From contig CALDMQ010000045.1 of NCBI GenBank assembly GCA_937917505.1, positions 1 to 8,151 on the forward strand: a stretch of DNA of 8,151 nt, given 5' to 3'. Each line of letters begins with the position of its first letter. Position 1 is the first letter of the stretch. This document shows positions 1 to 6,539 of this stretch, one piece after another. The translations under genes and the position numbers were made by a program. Source of the stretch: an uncultured Erysipelotrichaceae bacterium. GTDB lineage: Bacteria; Bacillota_I; Bacilli_A; Erysipelotrichales; Coprobacillaceae. The notes beneath the pieces are model-generated. The model was not told the origin of the DNA and did not search any database. It saw nothing but the letters and a program-made list of their open reading frames with translations.

Positions 1-68
1 ACGTTCTTTAATGCATGTTTTTCTCCATAATAGAGATTAAGATTTTTAGCTGATATTTTTATACTCAT
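1..68 (-). CDS. pstB: PstB, phosphate ABC transporter ATPase (5' end only)
   Basis: Only the first 22 codons plus two bases are present; the gene runs off the left edge of the window. The visible peptide begins MSIKISAKNLNLYYGEKHAL, which matches the start of PstB proteins: a first beta strand, the aromatic A-loop tyrosines (LYYGE) that stack on ATP, and the following KN of the ABC core. Walker A and all later motifs lie outside. The start ATG sits 4 bp after the pstA stop codon, with an AAGGAGT ribosome site (78-84) inside the end of pstA, so the two are probably translated together. PstB is the cytoplasmic ATPase that powers phosphate import through PstC/PstA. The identification rests on this short peptide plus its position after pstC and pstA. 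Confidence 0.85.
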   Translation of the reverse strand, partial: MSIKISAKNLNLYYGEKHALKN

Positions 69-72
69 ATTT

Positions 73-936
73 TTAATACTCCTTGTTCACATCGAATTTT
101 TTCGTTAACAATTTAACAAATAAATTTAATACTAATACAATAACGACTAAGATAAATGCAATGACAAAGGCTTGGTCATAATGAGCTTTTGCCATTTCTA
201 AATAAAGTTGTATTGTTAATGTTCCACCACTTGAGAATAAGTGTTCAAACAGATTTTTCGGTAAGAATGCCATACTTCCTGCAGTAAATAAAAGCGCAGC
301 TGATTCCGCAACAATTCTTCCTATTGCTAAGATTATACCTGTCAATATTCCTAAAATAGAACTTGGTAATAAGACTGTACGAATCATATACCATTTTGTC
401 GCTCCCATGCCTAGTGCTGCTTCTCGATAACTTTTAGGAACTGCCTCTAAAGCAACTTGTGTATTTCTTGCAATGATAGGTAAAATCATAATAGCTAATG
501 TCAATGCTCCAGTTAAGATGGAATATCCTAATTGAAGAAATTCTCCAAAAAATAACATTCCAAATAATCCGTAGATAATTGATGGAATCCCTGCTAAAAC
601 TTCTGTTGTAAAAGAAATAATTTTTACAAAAAATTTATTTGTAGCATATTCATTTAAGTAAATTGCTCCTCCGATACCAATTGGACATGCGATAAGTAAT
701 GTGACAACTATCATATAAAGTGTATTAATGATATTAGGTAAAATTCCTTCTGTTCCTTTTAAAACACTTGTTACATTTGTTAAATAACTAAATGTCAATT
801 TTGGTAAACCCTGCATACATATATATCCAAGTATTACGACTAATAAAGCAACGGATAAAATTGTACTGAGTTGAATAAGTCCATAAAGAACTTTATCACT
901 TGTTCTGTGTTTTTTGATATAAATACTATTTTCCAT
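73..936 (-). CDS. pstA: PstA, phosphate ABC transporter permease
   Basis: Inner permease subunit of the high-affinity phosphate importer PstSCAB. The 287-residue length is normal for PstA. About six membrane segments are visible, the first near residues 17-40. The family segment GIPSIIYGL lies at 116-124, and the cytoplasmic EAA loop that docks on PstB is at about 172-193 (EAALGMGATKWYMIRTVLLP). The conserved RIVAESAALLFTAG stretch follows at 207-220. The start ATG overlaps the end of pstC by 11 bp and has a strong AGGAGGAAAT ribosome site (941-950) inside pstC, indicating translational coupling. pstB follows 4 bp after the stop. It is expected to be transcribed from the Pho-box promoter ahead of pstC. 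No broken motifs or odd composition are seen. Confidence 0.96.
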   Translation of the reverse strand: MENSIYIKKHRTSDKVLYGLIQLSTILSVALLVVILGYICMQGLPKLTFSYLTNVTSVLKGTEGILPNIINTLYMIVVTLLIACPIGIGGAIYLNEYATNKFFVKIISFTTEVLAGIPSIIYGLFGMLFFGEFLQLGYSILTGALTLAIMILPIIARNTQVALEAVPKSYREAALGMGATKWYMIRTVLLPSSILGILTGIILAIGRIVAESAALLFTAGSMAFLPKNLFEHLFSSGGTLTIQLYLEMAKAHYDQAFVIAFILVVIVLVLNLFVKLLTKKFDVNKEY

Positions 937-1861
937 CTTGATTTCCTCCTTTTAACACAAATGTTAAAATTAAGTTAATCACAATAATAAATATGAATAA
1001 AACTAATCCTATCGTGAATAAGACTTCTCTATGTAGCCCTGACGCATATCCCATTTCTGATACAATACCTGTTGTTAAAAAGCGAACTGAGTTAAATGGA
1101 GTAGGAAGATTAACTGAATTTCCTGCAACTAATAAGATAGCCATTGCTTCTCCAATTGCTCGCCCAACACCTAAAACAATTGCTGATATTATTCCGTTTT
1201 TTGCTGTTGGTAAGACAACTTTGAAAATTGTTTGCATTTGACTTGCCCCTAACGCAAGGGAGCTTTTTCTTAAATCATCTGGTACTGTTTTTAATGCCGT
1301 TTCACTCATATTAATTAATGTTGGTAAAATCATAATAGCTAATACGAGAATAGCAGATATCATATTCGATCCGCCTGTAAATTGATGTGTGGGAGAATCT
1401 TTGAAAATAAAAAGTTCCAATTGATACATAAGTGGGCAAATAATAAGTATTCCAAGTAGTCCATAAACAACAGATGGTATACCTGCTAAAAGTTCCACTG
1501 CTGATTTGACTACACTTCGTACTTTTGGATTTGCTATTTCTGATAAATTAATAGCTGTAAAAACACCAATAGGTACACCTATACAAATAGCAAGAAAGAC
1601 ACCAATAATTGATGTAAGAATAATGTATAAAATTCCAAACTCTGGATTAGAAGATGTTGGATTCCAAACATTACTAAAGAGTATTTCAGTTATACCAACT
1701 TTGAATAAAGCTGGTGTTCCTGATATAAACATATAGATTGTTATAGAAAGAACTGCTAAAACTGATACAGTTGCACAACATATAAAAATTATAGAAGCAA
1801 TTTTTTCAACAGTAGACTTTGTTTTTTTATTGCTTAAAATTGATACAATTTGTTTTCCCAT
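926..1861 (-). CDS. pstC: PstC, phosphate ABC transporter permease
   Basis: The second membrane permease of the phosphate importer; it pairs with PstA. It has 311 residues, full length for the family. The N-terminus is basic, followed by a membrane helix at about 22-47. The family signature WNPTSSNPEFGI is at 66-77, GIPSVVYGLLGI is at 127-138, and the ATPase-docking EAA loop is at about 199-220 (SSLALGASQMQTIFKVVLPT). GRAIGEAMA at 233-241 is also typical. The start is supported by AAAGGAGT about 6 nt upstream. It is the first gene of the pst unit here: upstream lie a Pho box array and the terminator of an unrelated gene. pstS, the binding-protein gene that often precedes pstC, is absent on this side. 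It could be downstream of pstB or elsewhere in the genome. Confidence 0.96.
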   Translation of the reverse strand: MGKQIVSILSNKKTKSTVEKIASIIFICCATVSVLAVLSITIYMFISGTPALFKVGITEILFSNVWNPTSSNPEFGILYIILTSIIGVFLAICIGVPIGVFTAINLSEIANPKVRSVVKSAVELLAGIPSVVYGLLGILIICPLMYQLELFIFKDSPTHQFTGGSNMISAILVLAIMILPTLINMSETALKTVPDDLRKSSLALGASQMQTIFKVVLPTAKNGIISAIVLGVGRAIGEAMAILLVAGNSVNLPTPFNSVRFLTTGIVSEMGYASGLHREVLFTIGLVLFIFIIVINLILTFVLKGGNQDGK

Positions 1862-1895
1862 AGTTGACTCCTTTATATTTTTTAACCAATCACAG

Positions 1896-1901
1896 TTTAT
1901 A
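1896..1901 (-). promoter_or_regulatory. Candidate -10 of the pst promoter
   Basis: The minus strand reads GATATAAACTG here; TATAAA is a five-of-six match to a sigma-A -10. It lies about 20 bp downstream of the last in-phase Pho hexamer and about 35 bp before the pstC start. There is no clear TTGACA -35, as expected for a promoter where the bound response regulator replaces -35 contacts. The exact hexamer is uncertain in this AT-rich DNA. Confidence 0.45.
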
Positions 1902-1913
1902 TCTTTTATTTTT

Positions 1914-1959
1914 TGTTAAATATCAAAGTTTTGTATAAAGTTTGTTAAGATTTTGTTAA
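1914..1959 (-). promoter_or_regulatory. Pho box array (PhoP/PhoB binding sites) ahead of pstC
   Basis: On the minus strand four hexamers recur at exactly 11-bp intervals: TTAACA (1959-1954), TTAACA (1948-1943), TATACA (1937-1932) and TTGATA (1926-1921). A further TTAACA (1919-1914) follows out of phase. Tandem TT(A/C/T)A(C/T)A repeats with 11-bp phasing are the established binding pattern of PhoP in Bacillus, and of PhoB in general form. Placement directly ahead of pstC, the expected target of phosphate-starvation control, strongly supports the reading. The regulator gene itself is not in the window. Confidence 0.82.
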
Positions 1960-1976
1960 GTATGTGAAGACATACC

Positions 1977-2004
1977 AAAAAGGTTGATATTTTCATATCA
2001 ACCC
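1977..2004 (-). terminator. Rho-independent terminator of the Rpn-family gene
   Basis: The minus strand forms a perfect 9-bp stem, GGTTGATAT / ATATCAACC, closed by a GAAA tetraloop and followed by TTTTTGG. It lies about 40 bp after the stop of the nuclease gene and just before the Pho boxes, so it insulates the pst promoter. There is no T-run on the plus-strand side. Confidence 0.85.
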
Positions 2005-2043
2005 CTCTTATGTCAATTTATTCGTATTATATCATAATACTCG

Positions 2044-2976
2044 TTATGATTTTATATAATCAATGATTTCATCTTGACTTATATTTGTATACTTGGCAAT
2101 ATCTCCAACATTCATTCCATGGTTATACATATTCATCACAAGTTCTATTTCTCGTTCATTTCGACCCTTCTCAATCCCTGCATTCTTTCCTTTTTCAAAT
2201 CCAATACCTTCAGTTTTCTTTTTAAATATCTCCATCGCTGTACACATATCAAACTCCTCCTTCTTCATTCCTCTTACGATTTCTAACATATCTCTTGAAT
2301 TTGTTATTGAAAATAGTTCTATTGCTGTTTCATAACTCATATCAATTTCTTCTAATACTTCAACTTCTCCATTGCTTTCATATAACCTTTGTATCCCTAA
2401 CACAAGATCTTGATTATCTTTATGTCGAAAATTCTTGTAATCTACATCAATGATATCTACTACTTTGATTTCCCAATCATTGATATATCCTTCAAATACC
2501 TTTGGTATCTTCTTCATCATTCCTTTTAAGGTCGTGGACTTATTCCATCTTCTTTCTCCATAATTAATCACAATGCTTATTACTGGATATAATTCTAACT
2601 TTGGTAACTTCTTTTTATCTTTAGGATATTTCTTGTTATGTTTTGTGATAAGTTTATAATCTCTGTAAAATACTTTCTGTTGATTCATATAATTGATAAA
2701 GTCATATCCAAGTAACCTTATAGGCATTGTTTCATCTACCTGACTTTGATTTTCAATACCGATAAGGATGATATATCCATCTTCATATTTCTTTATCATA
2801 TCTCTTGTACGATTTATGCCAAAGAGATGGATATAAGTTGATTCATGAGAATCATAACTATGAAGATGAATAGGATCAATCAAACAATTTCCATGAAAAA
2901 GAATACCATTGACCATATCAGAAAAAAGGTTATTGTTTTGAAGTCTGACTTTTTCAGTCGTATCTGCAGTTATCAT
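2044..2976 (-). CDS. Rpn family recombination-promoting nuclease/putative transposase (PD-(D/E)XK)
   Basis: A 310-residue protein of the Rpn/PF12784 type. The N-terminal third carries the nuclease-like core: LFSDMVNGILFHGN (17-30), the motif NRTRDMIKKY with Asp59, and LIGIENQSQVDETMPIRLLGYD (71-92) with Glu75 and Gln77, where this family keeps its acidic/Q catalytic pair. A conserved strand LYPVISIVINYGERRW follows at 129-144. The C-terminal part is mostly helical and ends in the typical glycine-spaced EKGKNAGIEKGR segment (261-272), then a helix-turn-helix-like IAKYTNISQDEIIDYI tail. E. coli Rpn proteins cleave DNA and promote RecA-independent recombination; some relatives have been proposed as phage defence. 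A strong AAAGGAGGAAG site sets the start. It is a single-gene unit with its own promoter and terminator. Length and motifs look intact. Its actual role is unknown, and transposition is only a database label. Confidence 0.85.
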   Translation of the reverse strand: MITADTTEKVRLQNNNLFSDMVNGILFHGNCLIDPIHLHSYDSHESTYIHLFGINRTRDMIKKYEDGYIILIGIENQSQVDETMPIRLLGYDFINYMNQQKVFYRDYKLITKHNKKYPKDKKKLPKLELYPVISIVINYGERRWNKSTTLKGMMKKIPKVFEGYINDWEIKVVDIIDVDYKNFRHKDNQDLVLGIQRLYESNGEVEVLEEIDMSYETAIELFSITNSRDMLEIVRGMKKEEFDMCTAMEIFKKKTEGIGFEKGKNAGIEKGRNEREIELVMNMYNHGMNVGDIAKYTNISQDEIIDYIKS

Positions 2977-3014
2977 ATATCTTCCTCCTTTATAGAGAGG
3001 AAACTTTCATATTC

Positions 3015-3023
3015 ATTATAACA
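3015..3023 (-). promoter_or_regulatory. Extended -10 promoter of the Rpn-family gene
   Basis: The minus strand reads TGTTATAAT, a perfect TATAAT preceded by the TGn extension. No good -35 is visible 16-18 bp upstream, consistent with an extended -10 promoter. It lies about 40 bp before the start codon. The region just upstream is one arm of the 3031-3098 inverted repeat. Confidence 0.65.
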
Positions 3024-3030
3024 TGATATT

Positions 3031-3098
3031 TGCTAAAAAGAAATAACGAAACAAATATAAAAACTTCCCCTCACTTCTATATTCGTTATTTTTTAGCA
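3031..3098. repeat. Imperfect AT-rich inverted repeat upstream of the Rpn-family gene
   Basis: The left arm (3031-3050) reads TGCTAAAAAGAAATAACGAA. The reverse complement of the right arm (3082-3098) reads TGCTAAAAAATAACGAA. They are identical except for a 3-base insertion in the left arm, with a 31-bp spacer between. The arms contain no known operator and lack a terminator-type T-run. The repeat could be a remnant of a small mobile element end, a cruciform, or a regulator site for the promoter next to it. Confidence 0.6.
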
Positions 3099-3150
3099 TT
3101 TTTCTTTTTAAATTTGAAAATTTTTTCTTTTTTTCATAGGTTTGTAATGT

Positions 3151-3183
3151 ATAAAAGACCACTTCATTGAAATGGTCTTTTAT
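3151..3183 (-). terminator. Terminator of the sdpRI-ABC operon
   Basis: An 11-bp perfect stem, ATAAAAGACCA / TGGTCTTTTAT, with an 11-nt loop that can itself pair partly (TTCA/TGAA). It starts 4 bp after the permease stop codon. The lower stem supplies A- and T-runs on both strands, so it could work in either direction, but all genes here are on the minus strand. Confidence 0.88.
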
Positions 3184-3187
3184 TCAC

Positions 3188-4777
3188 TTATAATTTATGA
3201 AACTCCTTAACACCCCATGTTTTAAGTAAGTAATAGAAGAAAATACAAGATGCACTTATAATAAGAAGTACAACATAAATATATGTATATACCGGTATAA
3301 TATTATGTAACCACATATAAATCATTGCTATTACAAAAGCCATTCCCATTGCACTAAACATTGTAATCATAACTGGCATGCTTTGTTTAACGCAGACTGT
3401 TTCATTAATCCAATCAAATTTTGGTTTCCATAGATTCATTAATAATCCAAATAGAGCTATAAATAAAGTAAAAATATTTGGAACAACAATAATAAGAATA
3501 GCATCCCATAAACTTACTTTCATAATAATAGATGCAACAACAGAAAAGATAATATTTGCAGGTACACATAAAATTAAGTGAACATATAATTTAGATTTTA
3601 ATATATCAAAATAATGAATAGGTAATGATTTTAATATCCACAAACGATTTCCCTCTAAAGAAATAGAAGAAGCTGTAATAATATTCATTGAACCTACAGA
3701 TAAAGCTGTCAAACATAGAATTGGTGTTACATAATCTTTTATTTGAGGTATAGAAATAATTGTTTGAAGTGTATCTGCATAAAAAATCATCGCTATAGCA
3801 ACTAAGATTGTAAAAATAATTCCCATTGCTGCATTCATCATAATCATTGCACTAGAACTAAAATGTTTTAGTTCTCTAAGTACTAATGCTTTAACTGTTG
3901 ATTTTTGTTTCATTGGTTTAGCTTCATATTTAATCTTTCTCATTTTCGGTTTCATTGTTGCCGTACGTACAAAGTTATGAGATACAACATAAATAACAAT
4001 ACCAAAAGGAACTAAAGCACAAATTAAATAAATCAACAAACTTAGTATATTTCCATTAGAAACAGCTATTCCCATATGATAAATAGGAAACAAACTCTTT
4101 TCTACTGCTTGAGCAATCGTTTGACCATGAGTAACCAAATAAGTTAGATATTCTTCTATATAATTGATACCTACCATATATAAACCAAAGAATGCCATAA
4201 ATAACACAACTGCTAACACATTTTTCAAACGAATACGTGCTATCACATGAGCTATTATCCATGCTATTAGGCAAGATAAAGCAAGAACAAACAAAGGCAA
4301 AGTTAAAAAGACAATAATAAATATTACAATCTGAACAATATTCATACCTACAAAAGTTATATATATAAAGAATGCAGGACCTGCTATTAAAATTTCATAA
4401 ATATAATTCAATAACAATATAACACATACACGACTTAATAAAATATCACGATTTTTAATAGGCATTGACATGAGTAATTCATTATCTTTAGCTTCATACA
4501 TTTCATGTTCAGTCATAAATACACTTCCTAAAAAGCAAAACATAATCACAATAATGCCCATTAACCCAAAATATAACCAATCAAGATTCAATAAATGGAA
4601 TGGTTCTACAAGAGAATAAAACATCATTCCAAACATTCCACAAAAAACAATACCTACATATGCAAACAAAAGACCCATCAAAACCATCTTTCCTTGCCCT
4701 GCAAACTTTCCTTTACTACTTTTCAATTGCCTTTGAAAAAAACCTTGTATTTTAATCTTAATTAACGTTTTAAGCAT
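3188..4777 (-). CDS. ABC transporter permease, large ABC-2-like exporter subunit
   Basis: A 529-residue integral membrane protein with about twelve hydrophobic segments, much longer than a six-helix ABC-2 permease. Two similar cytoplasmic segments, EAKDNELLMSMPIKNRDIL (95-113) and EGNRLWILKSLPIHYFDIL (375-393), sit at matching places in each half. This suggests an internal duplication, so one chain may supply both membrane halves. A charged linker (about 272-305) separates them, and KPKFDWINETVCVKQS (451-466) is a conserved-looking loop. These features resemble the putative ABC exporter family PF16949, though I could not run the search. The start ATG overlaps the ATPase gene by 8 bp and has a GGAGGA site (4783-4788), so it is coupled to its ATPase. 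The substrate is unknown; the sdpRI context suggests a peptide or toxin. Confidence 0.85.
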   Translation of the reverse strand: MLKTLIKIKIQGFFQRQLKSSKGKFAGQGKMVLMGLLFAYVGIVFCGMFGMMFYSLVEPFHLLNLDWLYFGLMGIIVIMFCFLGSVFMTEHEMYEAKDNELLMSMPIKNRDILLSRVCVILLLNYIYEILIAGPAFFIYITFVGMNIVQIVIFIIVFLTLPLFVLALSCLIAWIIAHVIARIRLKNVLAVVLFMAFFGLYMVGINYIEEYLTYLVTHGQTIAQAVEKSLFPIYHMGIAVSNGNILSLLIYLICALVPFGIVIYVVSHNFVRTATMKPKMRKIKYEAKPMKQKSTVKALVLRELKHFSSSAMIMMNAAMGIIFTILVAIAMIFYADTLQTIISIPQIKDYVTPILCLTALSVGSMNIITASSISLEGNRLWILKSLPIHYFDILKSKLYVHLILCVPANIIFSVVASIIMKVSLWDAILIIVVPNIFTLFIALFGLLMNLWKPKFDWINETVCVKQSMPVMITMFSAMGMAFVIAMIYMWLHNIIPVYTYIYVVLLIISASCIFFYYLLKTWGVKEFHKL

Positions 4778-5483
4778 GGTCGTCCTCCAATTCTAAGAAC
4801 ACTTCCTCAAGCGAATCATTATGAGTAACATCCTCAGTACGACCACTCACAATTAATTTTCCTTTTTTAATAATAGCTATACGATCACATAGTTTTTCCG
4901 CAACTTCTAAAACATGCGTAGAAAAGAAGATAGCACCTCCTTGATCACAAACATCTCTCATCATCTGTTTTAATAAATGGGAAGCTTTTGGATCCAAACC
5001 TACAAATGGTTCATCCATGATAATAAGTTTCGGATTATGAATAAACGCAGAAATCACTGCAAGTTTTTGTTTCATACCATGTGAATAAGCACTAATAGGT
5101 TGGGCTAAATCATCTGTAAGTTCTAACATATCTGCATATTTTTTTATACGTGTTTCCCTATCTTCCTTTGAAACTTTATATACATCAGCCACAAAGTTCA
5201 AATATTGAATACCTGATAAATATTCATATAAATCTGGATTATCTGGAATATATGCCATCTTCTCTTTACATTCTAACGGATTATTTTTGATAGATTGTCC
5301 ATCAATATAAATTTCTCCTTCATCAAAAGGTAAAATGCCTACTATAGATTTTAATGTTGTAGTTTTTCCTGCACCATTATGTCCAATAAATCCATAAATT
5401 TCTCCACTTTCAATGTGTAAAGACAAATCATCAACAGCCTTATATTCATCATATCTTTTTGTTAAATGTTCAATTCTTAACAT
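4770..5483 (-). CDS. ABC transporter ATP-binding protein, EcsA/BcrA-like
   Basis: A 237-residue stand-alone ABC ATPase with all core motifs: Walker A GHNGAGKTT at 34-42, signature region AYSHGMKQK at 132-140 (S-H-G-M-K in place of LSGGQ), Walker B LIIMDEP at 153-159, D-loop GLDP at 162-165, and switch His190 in FFSTH. The Q-loop position reads AYIPDNPDLYEYLSG (77-91), with Asp where many importers have Gln. This pattern is seen in EcsA- and BcrA-type export ATPases. It energises the 12-helix permease encoded immediately downstream, which overlaps it by 8 bp. The start is preceded by GAGAGGT (5489-5495). It lies 29 bp after the sdpI-like gene with no terminator between, so it belongs to the SdpR-like-controlled operon. 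The transported substrate cannot be read from the sequence. Confidence 0.93.
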   Translation of the reverse strand: MLRIEHLTKRYDEYKAVDDLSLHIESGEIYGFIGHNGAGKTTTLKSIVGILPFDEGEIYIDGQSIKNNPLECKEKMAYIPDNPDLYEYLSGIQYLNFVADVYKVSKEDRETRIKKYADMLELTDDLAQPISAYSHGMKQKLAVISAFIHNPKLIIMDEPFVGLDPKASHLLKQMMRDVCDQGGAIFFSTHVLEVAEKLCDRIAIIKKGKLIVSGRTEDVTHNDSLEEVFLELEDDHA

Positions 5484-5512
5484 AATTTACCTCTCTTTCA
5501 TAAATCTTTATT

Positions 5513-6154
5513 TTAATCAATATCTTTAGGTTTATTTTGATAGACATTATACGAATACCAAACAGTTATACCACTACTAATTAATATAATAACTAACATC
5601 CAAGTCATTAAATTCTCAATTTGTAAAAATGATAAAACAATCATTAAAAGCCCTGCAATCGCAAAACTATACCCACCCATCTTATGTGTTCTTTTCCAAA
5701 CATATGGACTGGATAATGCCCATGAAGTTTTAATTCCAATATAATAATTTTGGGGTACTTTTGGTAAATAATTTCCCATTCCTAACATAAATATACCAAT
5801 CAGGATAATAAACAACTGTTGTATATCTGCTTCAGGATTTAATATTAAATAATAGAAAAACAATGCTAAGACTACAAAAAATCCAGATAATCCATTTCTA
5901 AATATTTTAAAAATTTTTTCACGTCCTTCAAAATTCTTTTTCTTAGGATCAATATATTTTGTGAATAATATTCCATAATAAATTGATATGGGTAATAACG
6001 CTAAAATCAAAAAAGTATTACGGTTTCCATACGCGTCTACTTTAAAATTATTATCCCAATGTATTGGTACAGTATCTGGCAAAGTAAAAATTAAAGAAAT
6101 TAAAATTAAAGTTATTACCCATATGATGCAATCATAGAGTTTTATTTTTTTCAT
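5513..6154 (-). CDS. sdpI: SdpI-like immunity/signal membrane protein (DUF1648 + SdpI domain)
   Basis: A 213-residue protein with about six membrane helices (near 8-25, 47-66, 88-105, 111-127, 162-178, 183-200). The N-terminal part has the DUF1648 pattern LPDTVPIHWD...VDAYGNRNTF (25-48). The SdpI signature follows at 127-161: GNYLPKVPQNYYIGIKTSWA, then VWKRTHKMGG. In Bacillus subtilis SdpI protects against the cannibalism toxin SDP and, when bound to it, captures the repressor SdpR at the membrane, which induces sdpRI. The gene overlaps the upstream sdpR-like gene by 23 bp in another frame, as expected for such a pair. The start has AAAGGAG about 9 nt upstream. No toxin gene (sdpC) or maturation genes (sdpAB) are in the window, so it may sense a foreign peptide or cell-envelope stress. 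Confidence 0.88.
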   Translation of the reverse strand: MKKIKLYDCIIWVITLILISLIFTLPDTVPIHWDNNFKVDAYGNRNTFLILALLPISIYYGILFTKYIDPKKKNFEGREKIFKIFRNGLSGFFVVLALFFYYLILNPEADIQQLFIILIGIFMLGMGNYLPKVPQNYYIGIKTSWALSSPYVWKRTHKMGGYSFAIAGLLMIVLSFLQIENLMTWMLVIILISSGITVWYSYNVYQNKPKDID

Positions 6155-6422
6155 TTTTTATATCTCCTTTATCAAAAAAATCCACAAACCATTTCATCAT
6201 ATCTTGAAAAACAGTCATATCTAAGCTATATACAATATTTTGTCCATGTCTTTCATCATAAATGAGTCCACTATTTTTCAATATTGCAAGATGATGTGAA
6301 ACTGATGGTTTTGTCATTTTGAAATGAACAGCAATCTCACCAGCATTCATTTCTCTATCCTGTAATAGTTCTAATATCTTTCGTCTTGTTGGATCACTCA
6401 ATGCTTTAAATGCATCTCCCAT
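6132..6422 (-). CDS. sdpR: SdpR-like ArsR family autorepressor
   Basis: A 96-residue winged-helix repressor. It opens FKALSDPTRRKILELL (5-20), the ArsR family hallmark, followed by AGEIAVHFKMTKPSVSHHLA (27-46), the recognition helix-turn-helix, and a beta wing DERHGQNIVYSL (56-67). It contains no cysteine and no metal box, so it is not a metal sensor. Length, the NAGEIA...KPSVSHHL run and the tail MMKWFVDFFDKGD closely resemble B. subtilis SdpR, as I recall that sequence. In the known system SdpR represses its own operon until SdpI with bound toxin sequesters it. Here a perfect palindrome lies between its -10 and its start codon. A very strong AAAGGAGGT site sets the start. It heads a four-gene operon with the sdpI-like and two ABC genes. 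Confidence 0.9.
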   Translation of the reverse strand: MGDAFKALSDPTRRKILELLQDREMNAGEIAVHFKMTKPSVSHHLAILKNSGLIYDERHGQNIVYSLDMTVFQDMMKWFVDFFDKGDIKNEKNKTL

Positions 6423-6442
6423 ATTAACCTCCTTTTAGATAA

Positions 6443-6466
6443 TTAGATATTTGTCTAAATATCTAA
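6443..6466. promoter_or_regulatory. 24-bp palindromic operator, likely for the SdpR-like repressor
   Basis: Two perfect 10-bp arms, TTAGATATTT and AAATATCTAA, flank a GTCT centre. The palindrome begins 4 bp downstream of the -10 hexamer and ends about 20 bp before the start codon, so a bound dimer would cover the transcription start. An extra half-site TTAGATAA (6435-6442) lies next to it and touches the ribosome site. Size and symmetry suit an ArsR-type dimer. No T-run follows, so it is unlikely to be a terminator. Binding by this repressor is inferred. Confidence 0.75.
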
Positions 6467-6470
6467 TTCT

Positions 6471-6498
6471 ATTATATTCCCATTCTTATAAAAGTAAA
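6471..6498 (-). promoter_or_regulatory. Promoter of the sdpRI-ABC operon
   Basis: The minus strand carries a perfect -10 TATAAT (6476-6471) and a -35-like TTTACT (6498-6493), separated by 16 bp. The -35 abuts the T-run of the ptsH terminator. The predicted start of transcription falls within the 6443-6466 palindrome. Confidence 0.7.
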
Positions 6499-6526
6499 GA
6501 AAAAGTAGCACCTATTGGCACTACTT
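6499..6526 (-). terminator. Rho-independent terminator of ptsH
   Basis: A 10-bp stem on the minus strand, AAGTAGTGCC / GGTGCTACTT with two G-T wobbles and an AATA loop, runs directly into TTTTTC. It starts 13 bp after the ptsH stop and closes ptsH as a single-gene unit. Confidence 0.85.
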
Positions 6527-6539
6527 CATGATTCATTTA

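Noticed and set aside
993..1241. Plus-strand open frame inside pstC
   Set aside because: It is antisense to a well-conserved permease, has no ribosome site or recognisable domain, and is explained as a shadow of the real frame. The same applies to the plus-strand frame at 1506-1736.
2031..2050. Small palindrome ATCATAA-TACTCG-TTATGAT over the Rpn-family stop codon
   Set aside because: Seven-base AT-only arms are likely by chance here, there is no T-run, and a far better terminator follows at 2004-1977.
2074..2335. Two overlapping plus-strand frames antisense to the Rpn-family gene
   Set aside because: Composition is phenylalanine/serine/isoleucine-rich, as expected from reading AT-rich coding DNA backwards, and no start signal is present.
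4056..4274. Second minus-strand frame inside the ABC permease gene
   Set aside because: It lies wholly within the permease in another frame. The permease is intact through this region, so this is not a frameshift remnant.
5484..6422. Search for a toxin or short peptide gene (sdpC-like) within the sdpRI region
   Set aside because: The genes overlap or are separated by only 29 bp, leaving no room for one; none is seen in the flanking gaps.
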